Positions 16,858 to 25,381 of a stretch of DNA of 64,000 bases are shown piece by piece (within the stretch, counting starts at the first letter, position 1; every line of letters begins with the position of its first letter). Source of the DNA: Caballeronia terrestris (lineage in GTDB: Bacteria; Pseudomonadota; Gammaproteobacteria; Burkholderiales; Burkholderiaceae). The position numbers and the translations under genes are program-made. Location of the stretch: positions 1-64,000 of the forward strand of contig NZ_FCOL02000003.1 in the NCBI RefSeq assembly GCF_001544515.1, written 5' to 3'. The notes below the pieces were generated by a model. That model made no database searches. It saw only the letters and a program-made list of their open reading frames with translations, and had not been told where the DNA came from.

Positions 16858-18489
16858 ATGTCGTTCGAAGTGGACTACATCGTGGTCGGCGCGGGCTCCG
16901 CCGGCTGCGTTCTCGCCAACCGCCTGAGCGAAGACCCGGACGTCCGGGTGCTGCTGCTCGAAGCGGGCGGCCCGGACAGCAATCCGTGGATTCACATCCC
17001 GGTCGGCTACTTCAAGACGATGCACGACCCCGAGTACGACTGGTGCTATCGCACGGAGCCGGACGCGGGCATCGCCGGGCGGCAACTCGACTGGCCGCGC
17101 GGCAAGGTGCTGGGCGGATCGAGTTCGCTCAACGGCCTGCTCTACGTGCGCGGACAGCGCGAGGACTACGACCACTGGGCCGCGCTCGGCAACCGCGGCT
17201 GGGGCTACGCCGACGTGCTGCCCTACTTTAAAAAGTCCGAGGACCAGGAACGCGGCGCAAGCGAATATCACGGCGTGGGCGGGCCGCTGAAGGTATCGGA
17301 CCTGCGGCTGCGCCGGCCGATCGCGGAGCATTTCATTGCGGCGGCTCAGGATATCGGCATCCCGTTCAACGACGACTACAACGGAGCCTCGCAGGAAGGC
17401 GTCGCCTATTTCCAGCAGACCGCCTACAAGGGCTTTCGCTGGAGCACTGCCAAAGGCTTTCTCAAGCCGGCGAAGGACCGCGCGAATCTCGTCGTCGAAA
17501 CGCGGGCGCAGACGACGCGCGTGCTCTTCGAAGGCGCGCAGGCGGTCGGTGTCGAGTACATGCGCGACGGCGAAGTGCGCACGGCTCGCGCGCACGCCGA
17601 AGTGATCCTCGCGGCCGGGGCGATCGGTTCGCCGCAGATTTTGCAGAACTCGGGCGTCGGTCCCGCTGACGTGCTGCGCCGCGCAGGCGTGCGTGTGCGT
17701 CATGAACTCGCGGGCGTCGGCCAGAACCTGAAGGATCATCTGCAGGTGCGGCTGGTCTTCAAGACGCGCGAACGCACGCTCAACGACGAAGTGAACAACC
17801 CGCTGCGCAAGGCATGGATCGGTTTGCAATACGCGCTCTGGCGCACCGGCCCGCTCACGCTCGCGGCAAGCCAGGTCGCGATCTTCACGCGCTCGCGGCC
17901 TGATGTCGAGCGGCCCGACATCCAGTTCCACATGCAGCCGCTCAGCGCCGACAAACCCGGCGAAGGCGCGCACCGCTTCTCGGCGTTCACGGCATCCGTG
18001 TGTCAGTTGCGGCCGCACAGCAGCGGCAGCGTTGAGATCCGCTCGGCGCACCCGCTCCAGTATCCGGCGATCCAGCCCAACTATCTCTCCGACGAACGCG
18101 ACCACGCCGTCGTCATCGGCGGGATCAAGGTGGCGCGGCGCATTGCCGGGGCGCCGTCGCTCGCGCCGCAAATCGTTTCGGAGTTCGTGCCGGGCGCCCA
18201 GTACCAGACCGACGCCGAACTGCTCGACGCCGCGCGCCGCCACAGCCAGTCGATCTATCACCCGGCGTGCACCTGCCGCATGGGCCGCGACGCGCTCGCC
18301 GTCGTCGACGATCGCTTGCGCGTGCACGGCCTCGGGCGGCTGCGCGTCGTCGATGCGTCCGTGATGCCGGAACTCGTGTCGGGCAATACGAACGCGCCCG
18401 TGATCATGATCGCGGAGAAGGCGGCGGACATGATCCGCGCCGACCGGAAGAATTCGGTCGTGCAATCCGTGCTCGAAGAAGTGCTGTGA
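16858..18489 (+). CDS. iseJ: GMC-family FAD dehydrogenase, isethionate dehydrogenase IseJ-like
   Basis: A 543-residue glucose-methanol-choline oxidoreductase. The N-terminal dinucleotide-binding motif VVGAGSAGCVLANRL is near residue 9, the GMC signature GKVLGGSSSLNGLLYVRG near residue 82, and the second signature AGAIGSPQILQNSGVG near residue 257. The catalytic-histidine region (YHPACTCRMG and NTNAPVIMIAEKAADMI) is near the C-terminus. The start has a strong site (gaaaggagac). Family knowledge: in Cupriavidus necator a membrane-associated dehydrogenase of this type, IseJ, oxidises isethionate to sulfoacetaldehyde and is encoded with a transporter, IseU. The neighbours here (IclR, transporter, xsc, sau genes) fit; choline or another alcohol remains possible. 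Confidence 0.72.
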   Translation: MSFEVDYIVVGAGSAGCVLANRLSEDPDVRVLLLEAGGPDSNPWIHIPVGYFKTMHDPEYDWCYRTEPDAGIAGRQLDWPRGKVLGGSSSLNGLLYVRGQREDYDHWAALGNRGWGYADVLPYFKKSEDQERGASEYHGVGGPLKVSDLRLRRPIAEHFIAAAQDIGIPFNDDYNGASQEGVAYFQQTAYKGFRWSTAKGFLKPAKDRANLVVETRAQTTRVLFEGAQAVGVEYMRDGEVRTARAHAEVILAAGAIGSPQILQNSGVGPADVLRRAGVRVRHELAGVGQNLKDHLQVRLVFKTRERTLNDEVNNPLRKAWIGLQYALWRTGPLTLAASQVAIFTRSRPDVERPDIQFHMQPLSADKPGEGAHRFSAFTASVCQLRPHSSGSVEIRSAHPLQYPAIQPNYLSDERDHAVVIGGIKVARRIAGAPSLAPQIVSEFVPGAQYQTDAELLDAARRHSQSIYHPACTCRMGRDALAVVDDRLRVHGLGRLRVVDASVMPELVSGNTNAPVIMIAEKAADMIRADRKNSVVQSVLEEVL

Positions 18490-18536
18490 CACCGACGTGG
18501 AAAACCACGCGGCAACCATTAACCCGGAGACGCAAC

Positions 18537-19859
18537 ATGGAGCAGACGAAGCGCAATGACGCGAAGCAGATCAGGCGGGTCGTGACGGCGAGCCTGATCG
18601 GCGCGACGATTGAGTGGTACGACTTTTTCCTGTACGGCGTGGTGGCCGGCATCGTGTTCAACAAGCTGTATTTCCCGAACGACGATCCGCTCGTCTCGAC
18701 GATGCTCGCCTACGGCACCTTCGCCGTGGGCTTTCTGAGCCGGCCGCTCGGCGGCGTGATCTTCGGCCACTTCGGCGACAAGCTTGGCCGCAAGAGCATG
18801 CTCGTGATGACGCTGATGATCATGGGCGTCGCGACCGTGCTGATCGGCCTCGTGCCGACCTACGACCAGATCGGACTGTGGGCGCCGGCGCTGCTGCTTC
18901 TGTTGCGCGTCGCGCAGGGGATCGGGCTCGGCGGCGAATGGGGCGGCGCCGTGCTGATGTCGTTCGAGTACGCGCCGAAGGACAAGCGCGGCTTCTACGC
19001 GAGCATCCCGCAGATCGGGCTCGCGCTCGGGCTGTGCGTCGCCTCGGGCGTCGTGGCGGCGCTGTCGTCGTTCCTGACCAACGAGCAGTTTCTCTCGTGG
19101 GGCTGGAGGCTGGCGTTCGTGCTGTCGATCGTGCTGGTTGCGATCGGCATGTACATTCGCCTGAACGTAATGGAGACGCCCGAGTTCGCGAAGGTCAAGC
19201 AAAAGGGCGAGCAGATCAAGCTGCCGATCGGCGAGGTGCTCAGCAAGTATCCGGGCAACGTGCTCGCCGGCATGGGCGCGCGTTTCATCGACGGCGTGTT
19301 CTTCAACGTGTTCGGCGTGTTCTCGATCGTCTATCTGACGCAGACGCTGAAGGTCGGCCGCACCGATGCCTTGCTCGGCGTGATGGCGGCGGCGGTCGTG
19401 ATGATGTTCACGATCCCGTTCTTCGGGCGTCTCTCGGATCGCGTCGGACGCACGCGCATCTACTTCTGGGGATCGCTCGTCACCGGTCTCTCCGCGTTCG
19501 GCGGCTTCTGGCTGATGAAGCACGGCAGCGACCATATGCTCCTGATCTGGCTCGCGATCGTCATTCCGTTCGGCGTGTTCTACGCATCGGTGTACGGTCC
19601 GGAAGCGGCGCTCTTCGCCGAACTGTTCGACGCCAAGGTCCGCTATTCGGGCATCTCGTTCGTCTATCAGTTCTCGGGGATCTTCGCGAGCGGCATCACG
19701 CCGATCGTCGCGACCTTCCTGCTGCGCAAAGGCGATGGCGAACCGTGGCTCATCTGCATCTACGTGCTCTTCTCGGCGCTCGTGAGCGCTCTCTCGGCGG
19801 CGTGGATCGGCAACCGGGGACGCACGGCGGTGCGGCGTGTCGAGTGGGAAGCGCGGTAA
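18537..19859 (+). CDS. iseU: MFS transporter of the metabolite:H+ symporter (MHS) type, IseU-like
   Basis: A 440-residue twelve-helix permease. Family features are EWYDFFLYG near residue 25, the loop GHFGDKLGRKSMLV near residue 78, and RVAQGIGLGGEWGGAVL near residue 124, which place it with the MHS (ProP/KgtP/ShiA) group. It begins 47 bp after the dehydrogenase and is clearly co-transcribed. The substrate is inferred to be isethionate from its partner gene. A strong hairpin follows the stop codon. Confidence 0.75.
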   Translation: MEQTKRNDAKQIRRVVTASLIGATIEWYDFFLYGVVAGIVFNKLYFPNDDPLVSTMLAYGTFAVGFLSRPLGGVIFGHFGDKLGRKSMLVMTLMIMGVATVLIGLVPTYDQIGLWAPALLLLLRVAQGIGLGGEWGGAVLMSFEYAPKDKRGFYASIPQIGLALGLCVASGVVAALSSFLTNEQFLSWGWRLAFVLSIVLVAIGMYIRLNVMETPEFAKVKQKGEQIKLPIGEVLSKYPGNVLAGMGARFIDGVFFNVFGVFSIVYLTQTLKVGRTDALLGVMAAAVVMMFTIPFFGRLSDRVGRTRIYFWGSLVTGLSAFGGFWLMKHGSDHMLLIWLAIVIPFGVFYASVYGPEAALFAELFDAKVRYSGISFVYQFSGIFASGITPIVATFLLRKGDGEPWLICIYVLFSALVSALSAAWIGNRGRTAVRRVEWEAR

Positions 19860-19870
19860 GCGCACGGCAT

Positions 19871-19900
19871 GAGGACGCGCGGTGCATGACGCGCGTCCTC
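19871..19900. terminator. Hairpin between the convergent iseU-like and sauU-like genes
   Basis: GAGGACGCGCG-gtgcatga-CGCGCGTCCTC has a perfect 11-bp stem and an 8-base loop, 11 bp after one stop codon and 7 bp before the other. It probably serves both strands. Confidence 0.6.
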
Positions 19901-19907
19901 GATCACG

Positions 19908-21290
19908 TCACTTCTTCCAGCGCAAAGGCCGCCGCAGATGATGCCGCTCCATCCGCACACCCTGCCCTGCGTGAACGAATGCGGGCTCGCCGCCGAGCAA
20001 GACGCTCTCGCGTTCCTCGCGCTCTTCGTCCGCCTCGACGGTCTTCGACGTATCGATGAAGAGCGCGGCCACCAAGCCCACCGCGAGCAGGCAGGCGGAG
20101 ATCGTGAACGGCACGTTGTAGCTGCCGGTCTCCTGGATCAGATAGCCGAACACGACCGGCGAGATCATGCCCGCCACGCCGAAGCCCGTGTTCATCATGC
20201 CGCCCGCGGTGCCCGCGTACTTGCCCGCGATGTCGAGCGGCAATGTCCAGAGCACGGGGTTCGTTATCTCCAGGAAGAAGAACGATGCCGACAGGAACAG
20301 CACGGCCGTGACGGGATCGGCGGCGGAGACCACCGGCACGAGGAACGCGAGCGAGCCGCCCATGCCGACGACGAGCACCGAGCAGCGCGCGAATCGCAGC
20401 CGTCCAGTCGCCTTGTAGAGCTTGTCGGAGATCACGCCGCCGAGCGTATCGCCGATCACGCCCGCGAGCAGCGGCAACGCGGTGAAGAGTGCGAGCTGCT
20501 TCAGGTCGAAGCCGCGCGACTCTTTCAGGTACGACGGAAGCCACGTCAGGTAGACCCACAGCAGCCAGCCATAGCAGAAATCGACCACTGTCACGAGCCA
20601 CATGCGGCGCACCAGCTTGCGCCACGGCGTGGCGGCGTGCTTCGCGCGGTCGCAGTCGCCCTTGCGATAGCCGATCTCCGCCGTCTCCTCGGGCGTGATG
20701 CGGCGATGCTGCTCCGGCGAATTCGTGAAGAAGCACATGTAGAGCACGGTCCACGCGAGGCTCGCGACGCCGAGCAGCAGGAATGCATCGCGCCAGCCGC
20801 CGAATGCGACGACGGCGAGCACGAGCGGCGGCGTCACTGCGCCGCCGAGCCGCGCGAAGCTGTGCGTGATGCCTTGTGCAAACCCGCGCTCGGCGACGGG
20901 CATCCAGTAGGTGAAGGCGCGCGTCGCGGTCGGGAACGCGCCGCCCTCGCCGATGCCGAGCAGAAAGCGCAGGCCGACGAGCATCGCGACGCTGCCGGCG
21001 AAGCCGGTGGCGAGCGTCGCGACGCCCCAGATCAGCGAGAGGATGGTGAGCACGCGCTTCGGGCCGTACTTGTCCGCGAGCCAGCCGCCGACGATCTGCA
21101 TCACCGCGTAGGGATACGCGAACGCCGAGAACACGAGGCCGAGCTGGCCGGAGGTCAGGCCCATCTCCTGCCGGATGATCGGCCCGGCGACCGCGATGTT
21201 CACGCGATCGATGTACGAGATGAAATACATCAGGCACATCACCGCGAGAATGATATGGCGCGTTTTAACGCGCCTGGTGTGCTTTTCCAT
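19908..21290 (-). CDS. sauU: MFS transporter of the ACS type, SauU-like (sulfoacetate uptake)
   Basis: A 460-residue twelve-helix permease of the anion:cation symporter group. It has YFISYIDRVNIAVAGP near residue 22, GGWLADKYGPKRVL near residue 68 and FLLGIGEGGAFPTATRAF near residue 109. The final 30 residues form a hydrophilic basic tail. It is the last gene of a minus-strand operon after an acylating aldehyde dehydrogenase and a CoA ligase. Those three genes with a divergent regulator reproduce the sauRSTU set described for sulfoacetate in Cupriavidus necator, where SauU is the importer. The assignment rests mainly on this order. Confidence 0.72.
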   Translation of the reverse strand: MEKHTRRVKTRHIILAVMCLMYFISYIDRVNIAVAGPIIRQEMGLTSGQLGLVFSAFAYPYAVMQIVGGWLADKYGPKRVLTILSLIWGVATLATGFAGSVAMLVGLRFLLGIGEGGAFPTATRAFTYWMPVAERGFAQGITHSFARLGGAVTPPLVLAVVAFGGWRDAFLLLGVASLAWTVLYMCFFTNSPEQHRRITPEETAEIGYRKGDCDRAKHAATPWRKLVRRMWLVTVVDFCYGWLLWVYLTWLPSYLKESRGFDLKQLALFTALPLLAGVIGDTLGGVISDKLYKATGRLRFARCSVLVVGMGGSLAFLVPVVSAADPVTAVLFLSASFFFLEITNPVLWTLPLDIAGKYAGTAGGMMNTGFGVAGMISPVVFGYLIQETGSYNVPFTISACLLAVGLVAALFIDTSKTVEADEEREERESVLLGGEPAFVHAGQGVRMERHHLRRPLRWKK

Positions 21291-21350
21291 GCTGTCTCCT
21301 ATCTCTTTATATATGACGGTCGTGGTCCTGCGCCAAGTTGGCGGATGCGT

Positions 21351-22910
21351 CTACGTCTGCAACAGCTTCAGCCGCTGGACCTTGCCCGACGGTCCGCGCG
21401 GCAGTTCGGTCACGAGCCGGAATTCCTTCGGCGTCTTGTAGCGGCCGAGTTCGCGCAGGCAGTGATCGCGCAGCGCGGCGGCATCGAGCGGGTTCGCGCC
21501 GCCGGCTTCGCGCGCGACGACGAACGCGACGATCTCCTGTCCGTAGGCCGCATCCGGCACGCCGACCGCCGCCGCTTCCAGCACGCCGGGATGCCGCAGC
21601 AGCGCCTCGTCGATCTCGCGCGGCGCGATGTTTTCGCCGCCCTTGATGATCAGTTCCTTCGCGCGGCCGTTGATGTAAAAGTAGCCGTCGGCATCGCGGA
21701 AGCCGAGGTCGCCGGTGCGCAGCCAGCCGTCGGCGGTGAAGGCCGCGCGCGTCTCCTCGGGCCGCTTGTAATAGCCGCGCGTCACCTGCTCGCCGCGCAG
21801 CACGATCTCGCCGCATTCATTGGGCGCGCAGTCGCGGCCCTCGGTATCGATCACGCGCGCCTCGCCGCCCGACGGCAACCCGATGCTCCCGATGCGGCGC
21901 CGCGCCGTGTCGTAGGGGTTGCTGAAGGCGGGCGCGGCGGTTTCCGTCATGCCCATCGTCTCGATCACGCCGACGTGAAAGCGCGCCTCGAACGCGCGGT
22001 GATGCTCGGCCGGCAGCGCCGCCGACGCGCTGCGGCAGAACCTGAGCGCAGCGAGATCGAAGGTGTCATGCGGGTCGCGTTCGTCGCGATCGAGCAGATA
22101 CGCGACGATCGTCGGCACGACGTTGATCCAGGTGCAGCGATGGCGCGCGACGTCGCGCCAGAACGTGCGCGCGGAAAAGCGCGCAGCCATCACGACCGAG
22201 CCGCCGTGAAAGAGCGGCGCGATGAGCGTCACGACGAGGCCGTTGATGTGATAGAGCGGCAGCGACGCAAGCACGCGATCGTCGCTGCCGAGCCGGTGTT
22301 CGGCAGTGATGTTGCGCGCGTTCGCAAGCAGGTTGCGATGCGTGAGCAGCACGCCCTTCGGCGCGCCGGTCGTGCCGGACGTGTACATGAGCAGCGTGAC
22401 ATTGCTTTGTTCGAGCCGGGGCCGCTCGGCCTCTGCGCCTTCGCCGGCGAAAGCGGGTTGCGCGTGCGCCACCGTGTCGGGGTGCGTTTCGATCACGCGG
22501 AGCTCGCGTTCGAACCCTTGCGCGCGCAGTTCCGCGAGCGCCGCATCGATCGATTCCCGCGAATCGCGCGACACGAAGATCGCGCGCGTATCCGAGTGCT
22601 CGACGATATAGCGCACCTGCGAAGGCTGGCACAGCAGGTTCATCGGGTTCGCCACGTAGCCGCCGTACATTGCGGCGAGCAGGAGCGTCGCGGTCTGGAG
22701 GCCGTTGCCCATGTAGACGGAGATGACGTCGCCGGGGTTCAGCCCCGCATCGGTGAAACGCGCAGCGAGCGTGCCGCATGCGTCGCGCAACTGGCCGAAC
22801 GTGAGAACGTCGATGCCGCCGTCTTCCGCCGGGCCGAGCAGAAAGGGCTTGTCGGGAAACTGCCGTGCGCGCTCGTCGATCAGCGCGCGGAGGGTCGTGG
22901 GCGTGTTCAT
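21351..22910 (-). CDS. sauT: AMP-forming acyl-CoA ligase, sulfoacetate-CoA ligase SauT-like
   Basis: A 519-residue ANL-superfamily ligase. The P-loop-like motif YTSGTTGAPKG is at residues 176-186, the adenylate region with GMTETAAPAF near residue 315, and the C-terminal catalytic-lysine region GPSGKVQRLKLL ends the protein. The start is ATG 22910, overlapping the upstream dehydrogenase stop in an ATGA junction. It would activate sulfoacetate to sulfoacetyl-CoA for reduction by the next enzyme. ANL ligases have broad relatives (oxalate, malonate, 4-hydroxybenzoate), so specificity is inferred from the adjacent acylating dehydrogenase. Confidence 0.75.
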   Translation of the reverse strand: MNTPTTLRALIDERARQFPDKPFLLGPAEDGGIDVLTFGQLRDACGTLAARFTDAGLNPGDVISVYMGNGLQTATLLLAAMYGGYVANPMNLLCQPSQVRYIVEHSDTRAIFVSRDSRESIDAALAELRAQGFERELRVIETHPDTVAHAQPAFAGEGAEAERPRLEQSNVTLLMYTSGTTGAPKGVLLTHRNLLANARNITAEHRLGSDDRVLASLPLYHINGLVVTLIAPLFHGGSVVMAARFSARTFWRDVARHRCTWINVVPTIVAYLLDRDERDPHDTFDLAALRFCRSASAALPAEHHRAFEARFHVGVIETMGMTETAAPAFSNPYDTARRRIGSIGLPSGGEARVIDTEGRDCAPNECGEIVLRGEQVTRGYYKRPEETRAAFTADGWLRTGDLGFRDADGYFYINGRAKELIIKGGENIAPREIDEALLRHPGVLEAAAVGVPDAAYGQEIVAFVVAREAGGANPLDAAALRDHCLRELGRYKTPKEFRLVTELPRGPSGKVQRLKLLQT

Positions 22911-24340
22911 CGGCCGTACCTCGCGAAGAAGTCGCCGAGCAGGTCGTCGAGTTCGGGCACACGCTCCTCGACCGGAAACGCGACGCGCGTCGTATTCAGG
23001 TACTGGCGAAACCCGAGATTCGACGAAAAGTTGTTGCGTCCCCAGGTGCCACAGCCCATCGAGAGCGAGAACGGCAGGCCGTTGTCGAAGTTGCCGCCGG
23101 TCGCGAGGCAATGCGCCTGGTTCGCGATCACCCGCGCGACCGGCAAGGCCGTGCCGAGTCGCACGGCCTGGTCCGGATCGCCCGAATGAAGGCCGACCGA
23201 ATGACCTGCGCCCATGTACGCGTAGATTTGCTGGACGATGCTCGCGGCATCGTCGAAATCGTGTGCGCGGTAGACTGCAAGCACCGGCGCGAGCTTCTCG
23301 CCCGAGAACGGATGCCCGGCGCCGAAGCCGCTCTCCTCCACCATCAGGAAAGCCGGCTGGCGCGCGGCGATGTCAGCGAGGCCGGCGAGCCGCGCGATTT
23401 GCGCCGCCGGCTTCGCGGTGCACTCGGCGGCGAGCTTGCCGTCGTGCCACATCGCGGCTTGCAGGCGCGCCTTCTGCGCGTCGTCGAGCAGCACGCCGCC
23501 GTTCGCCGCGAGCGCCGCAAGCATGCGCGCGTAGACAGCCGCTTCGATCACGACGCTGTTTTCCGACGAGCAGCTCGTCGCGTTGTCGAAGGTTTTGGAG
23601 CGCGTGATCTTGCGCGCGGCATCGTCGAGATCAGCCGATGCCGCGACGATCGACGCGACGTTACCCGCGCCCACGCCGAACGCCGGCGTGCCGCTCGCAT
23701 AGGCCATACGCACGTTCGCCTGCGAGCCTGTCGCGACGACGAGGTCGCACTGACGCAGCAATTCGGCGGTCGCGGCCTTGCTGATCGGCGGCGGGAGCAC
23801 CTGCACGAGATCGGCGGCGAGCCCGGCTTTGGCAAGCTGCTCGTGAATGAAGCCGACGAGCAGCGCACACGACGTGTACCCCTTCGGCGACGGTGCCACG
23901 ATCACCGCGTTGCCGCACTTGAGCGCGTTGACGATCTTGTTCGCGGGCGTGGCGGCGGGGTTGGTCGAAGGCGTGACCGCCGCGACGACACCGACCGCCC
24001 GCGCGATCTCGACGATGCCGGCCGCGACGTCGCGCGCGATGACACCGCAGGTCTTCTGTCCGTGCAGGTCGCGCAGCAAACCGAGCGTCTTGCGATAGTT
24101 CTTGCGGAACTTGTCGTCGGCGTTGCCGAGGCCGGTATCGGCGACGGCGAGTTCCGCCAGCCGGCGGTTGCGTGACGGTTCCATGATGGCCCAGGCGGCG
24201 GCGTTCGCGGCGGCATCGAGCGCGTCCTGCCCGGCGAACTGGAAGTCGCGCTGTGCTTGTCGGGCGCGCGCCACGAGTTCGCCGACGACCCGTCCGACGT
24301 CGCCCTGCATGGTTTCCGCGGTAGTGGCTCTTACGTTCAT
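22907..24340 (-). CDS. sauS: CoA-acylating aldehyde dehydrogenase, sulfoacetaldehyde dehydrogenase SauS-like
   Basis: A 477-residue aldehyde dehydrogenase of the acylating (EutE/AdhE N-domain) type. The nucleotide-binding segment TPSTNPAATPANKIVNALKCGN begins near residue 123 and the catalytic cysteine is C257 in DNATSCSSENS. It lacks the catalytic glutamate region of hydrolytic dehydrogenases, as expected for thioester chemistry. In the sau pathway it interconverts sulfoacetyl-CoA and sulfoacetaldehyde with NADP(H). It is the first gene of the minus-strand operon and is divergent from an IclR regulator. Confidence 0.8.
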   Translation of the reverse strand: MNVRATTAETMQGDVGRVVGELVARARQAQRDFQFAGQDALDAAANAAAWAIMEPSRNRRLAELAVADTGLGNADDKFRKNYRKTLGLLRDLHGQKTCGVIARDVAAGIVEIARAVGVVAAVTPSTNPAATPANKIVNALKCGNAVIVAPSPKGYTSCALLVGFIHEQLAKAGLAADLVQVLPPPISKAATAELLRQCDLVVATGSQANVRMAYASGTPAFGVGAGNVASIVAASADLDDAARKITRSKTFDNATSCSSENSVVIEAAVYARMLAALAANGGVLLDDAQKARLQAAMWHDGKLAAECTAKPAAQIARLAGLADIAARQPAFLMVEESGFGAGHPFSGEKLAPVLAVYRAHDFDDAASIVQQIYAYMGAGHSVGLHSGDPDQAVRLGTALPVARVIANQAHCLATGGNFDNGLPFSLSMGCGTWGRNNFSSNLGFRQYLNTTRVAFPVEERVPELDDLLGDFFARYGR

Positions 24341-24403
24341 ACGGTTCGCTCCGTCGCTTGAGAGTTGAAAGTGACTTCAATCTAGCGAGCGGCGCGCGGC
24401 ACG

Positions 24404-24484
24404 CGGTCCCGTTTTCCTGACAATCCTTCGCTGCTTGCGCGGCAGTCGCGGAATCAGCGAAATTCGGGACTTTCACCGGTCCCG
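24404..24484. promoter_or_regulatory. Repeated CGGTCCCG half-sites and a palindrome between sauS and sauR
   Basis: CGGTCCCG occurs twice in the 209-bp divergent spacer (24404-24411 and 24477-24484). The second copy forms CGGGAC-N8-GTCCCG (24465-24484). They are plausible binding sites for the IclR protein encoded to the right and differ from the GGAAC-type operators upstream of xsc and the iseJ-like gene. Confidence 0.4.
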
Positions 24485-24549
24485 AAAAACGCTAAAGTCG
24501 ATGCAAACAAAGTCGCCGGGTCAGGCGCACACGATATTCAGGAGACGGA

Positions 24550-25314
24550 ATGTCGGCATCCAATCAATCGAACGCCGCCGCGGTGCGGGCGTTTCGCGTA
24601 CTAGAGACGCTTGCCGAGGCAGGACGTCCGCTGTCCATGACGGAACTCGTCGATGCGCTCGGCCTGCCGAAGCAGACGGTGCATCGCATCCTCGTGCAAC
24701 TGATGGACGCGTACCTTGTCATGCGCGGCGCGGGCGACCGGCTTTACGAATGCTCGCCGCGCGTGCGCTCGCTCGCGGTGAACGTGCTGATGCACGCGGG
24801 ACCGGCGGCGGCGCGGCATGCGCTCCTGGAGCAGCTCGTCGCGAAGGTCGGTGAGACGTGCAATTTGACGATGCTCGCCGGCAACGATGTGGTGTACGTG
24901 GATCGCGTGGAGACGGAGTGGCCGCTGCGCATGCATCTGCAGGCGGGGTCGCATGTGCCGCTGCATTGTTCGGCGAGCGGCAAGCTGCTGCTCAGCTTCC
25001 TGCCAAAGGAACGGCGCGAACGCATGATCGATACGCTGCCGCTGCGGCCCTATTCAGAGCGCACGATCACCGATCGCGAGGTGCTGCGCCGCGAGCTTGC
25101 GGCGACGCGCCGGCGGCTGCTCGCGATCAACGATCAGGAGCACTTGCAGGGACTGATCGCGATCGCGGTGCCGGTGATGCTCGACCGGAACCGCGCGTGC
25201 GCGGCGATCGCGGTGCAGGCGCCGGTCGGGCGGGTGTCGATGGAGGATCTTCTCGCGTTCGTGCCGGAGCTGCGGCAGGTGGCGGCGGAGACGGCGCGGA
25301 CGTTTCAGATGTGA
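24550..25314 (+). CDS. sauR: IclR-family regulator, SauR-like
   Basis: A 254-residue IclR regulator with the winged helix near residues 28-55 (LGLPKQTVHRILVQL) and the effector domain containing GETCNLTMLAGNDVVYVDRVE and HCSASGKLLLSFLP. The site ggagac precedes ATG 24550. It is divergent from the sauSTU operon and so is its likely local regulator. It is the third IclR protein within 10 kb and shares the GETCNLT segment with the other two, which suggests a common ancestor and related ligands (inference). Confidence 0.8.
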   Translation: MSASNQSNAAAVRAFRVLETLAEAGRPLSMTELVDALGLPKQTVHRILVQLMDAYLVMRGAGDRLYECSPRVRSLAVNVLMHAGPAAARHALLEQLVAKVGETCNLTMLAGNDVVYVDRVETEWPLRMHLQAGSHVPLHCSASGKLLLSFLPKERRERMIDTLPLRPYSERTITDREVLRRELAATRRRLLAINDQEHLQGLIAIAVPVMLDRNRACAAIAVQAPVGRVSMEDLLAFVPELRQVAAETARTFQM

Positions 25315-25317
25315 GCA

Positions 25318-25342
25318 GGGCCGCTTTCTTCGAAAGCGGCCC
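25318..25342. terminator. Strong hairpin after sauR
   Basis: GGGCCGCTTTC-ttc-GAAAGCGGCCC has a perfect 11-bp stem and a 3-base loop directly after the sauR stop. It lies 40 bp from the convergent permease stop. No clear T run follows on the plus strand. Confidence 0.55.
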
Positions 25343-25381
25343 CGGACGGACGCACGGTGTGCGCCGGAACAGCGCGCCCCT

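Noticed and set aside
19938..23189. A 1,083-residue plus-strand frame
   Set aside because: It runs antisense to the sauU and sauT genes, has no recognisable domain, and its composition is that of a GC-rich shadow frame.
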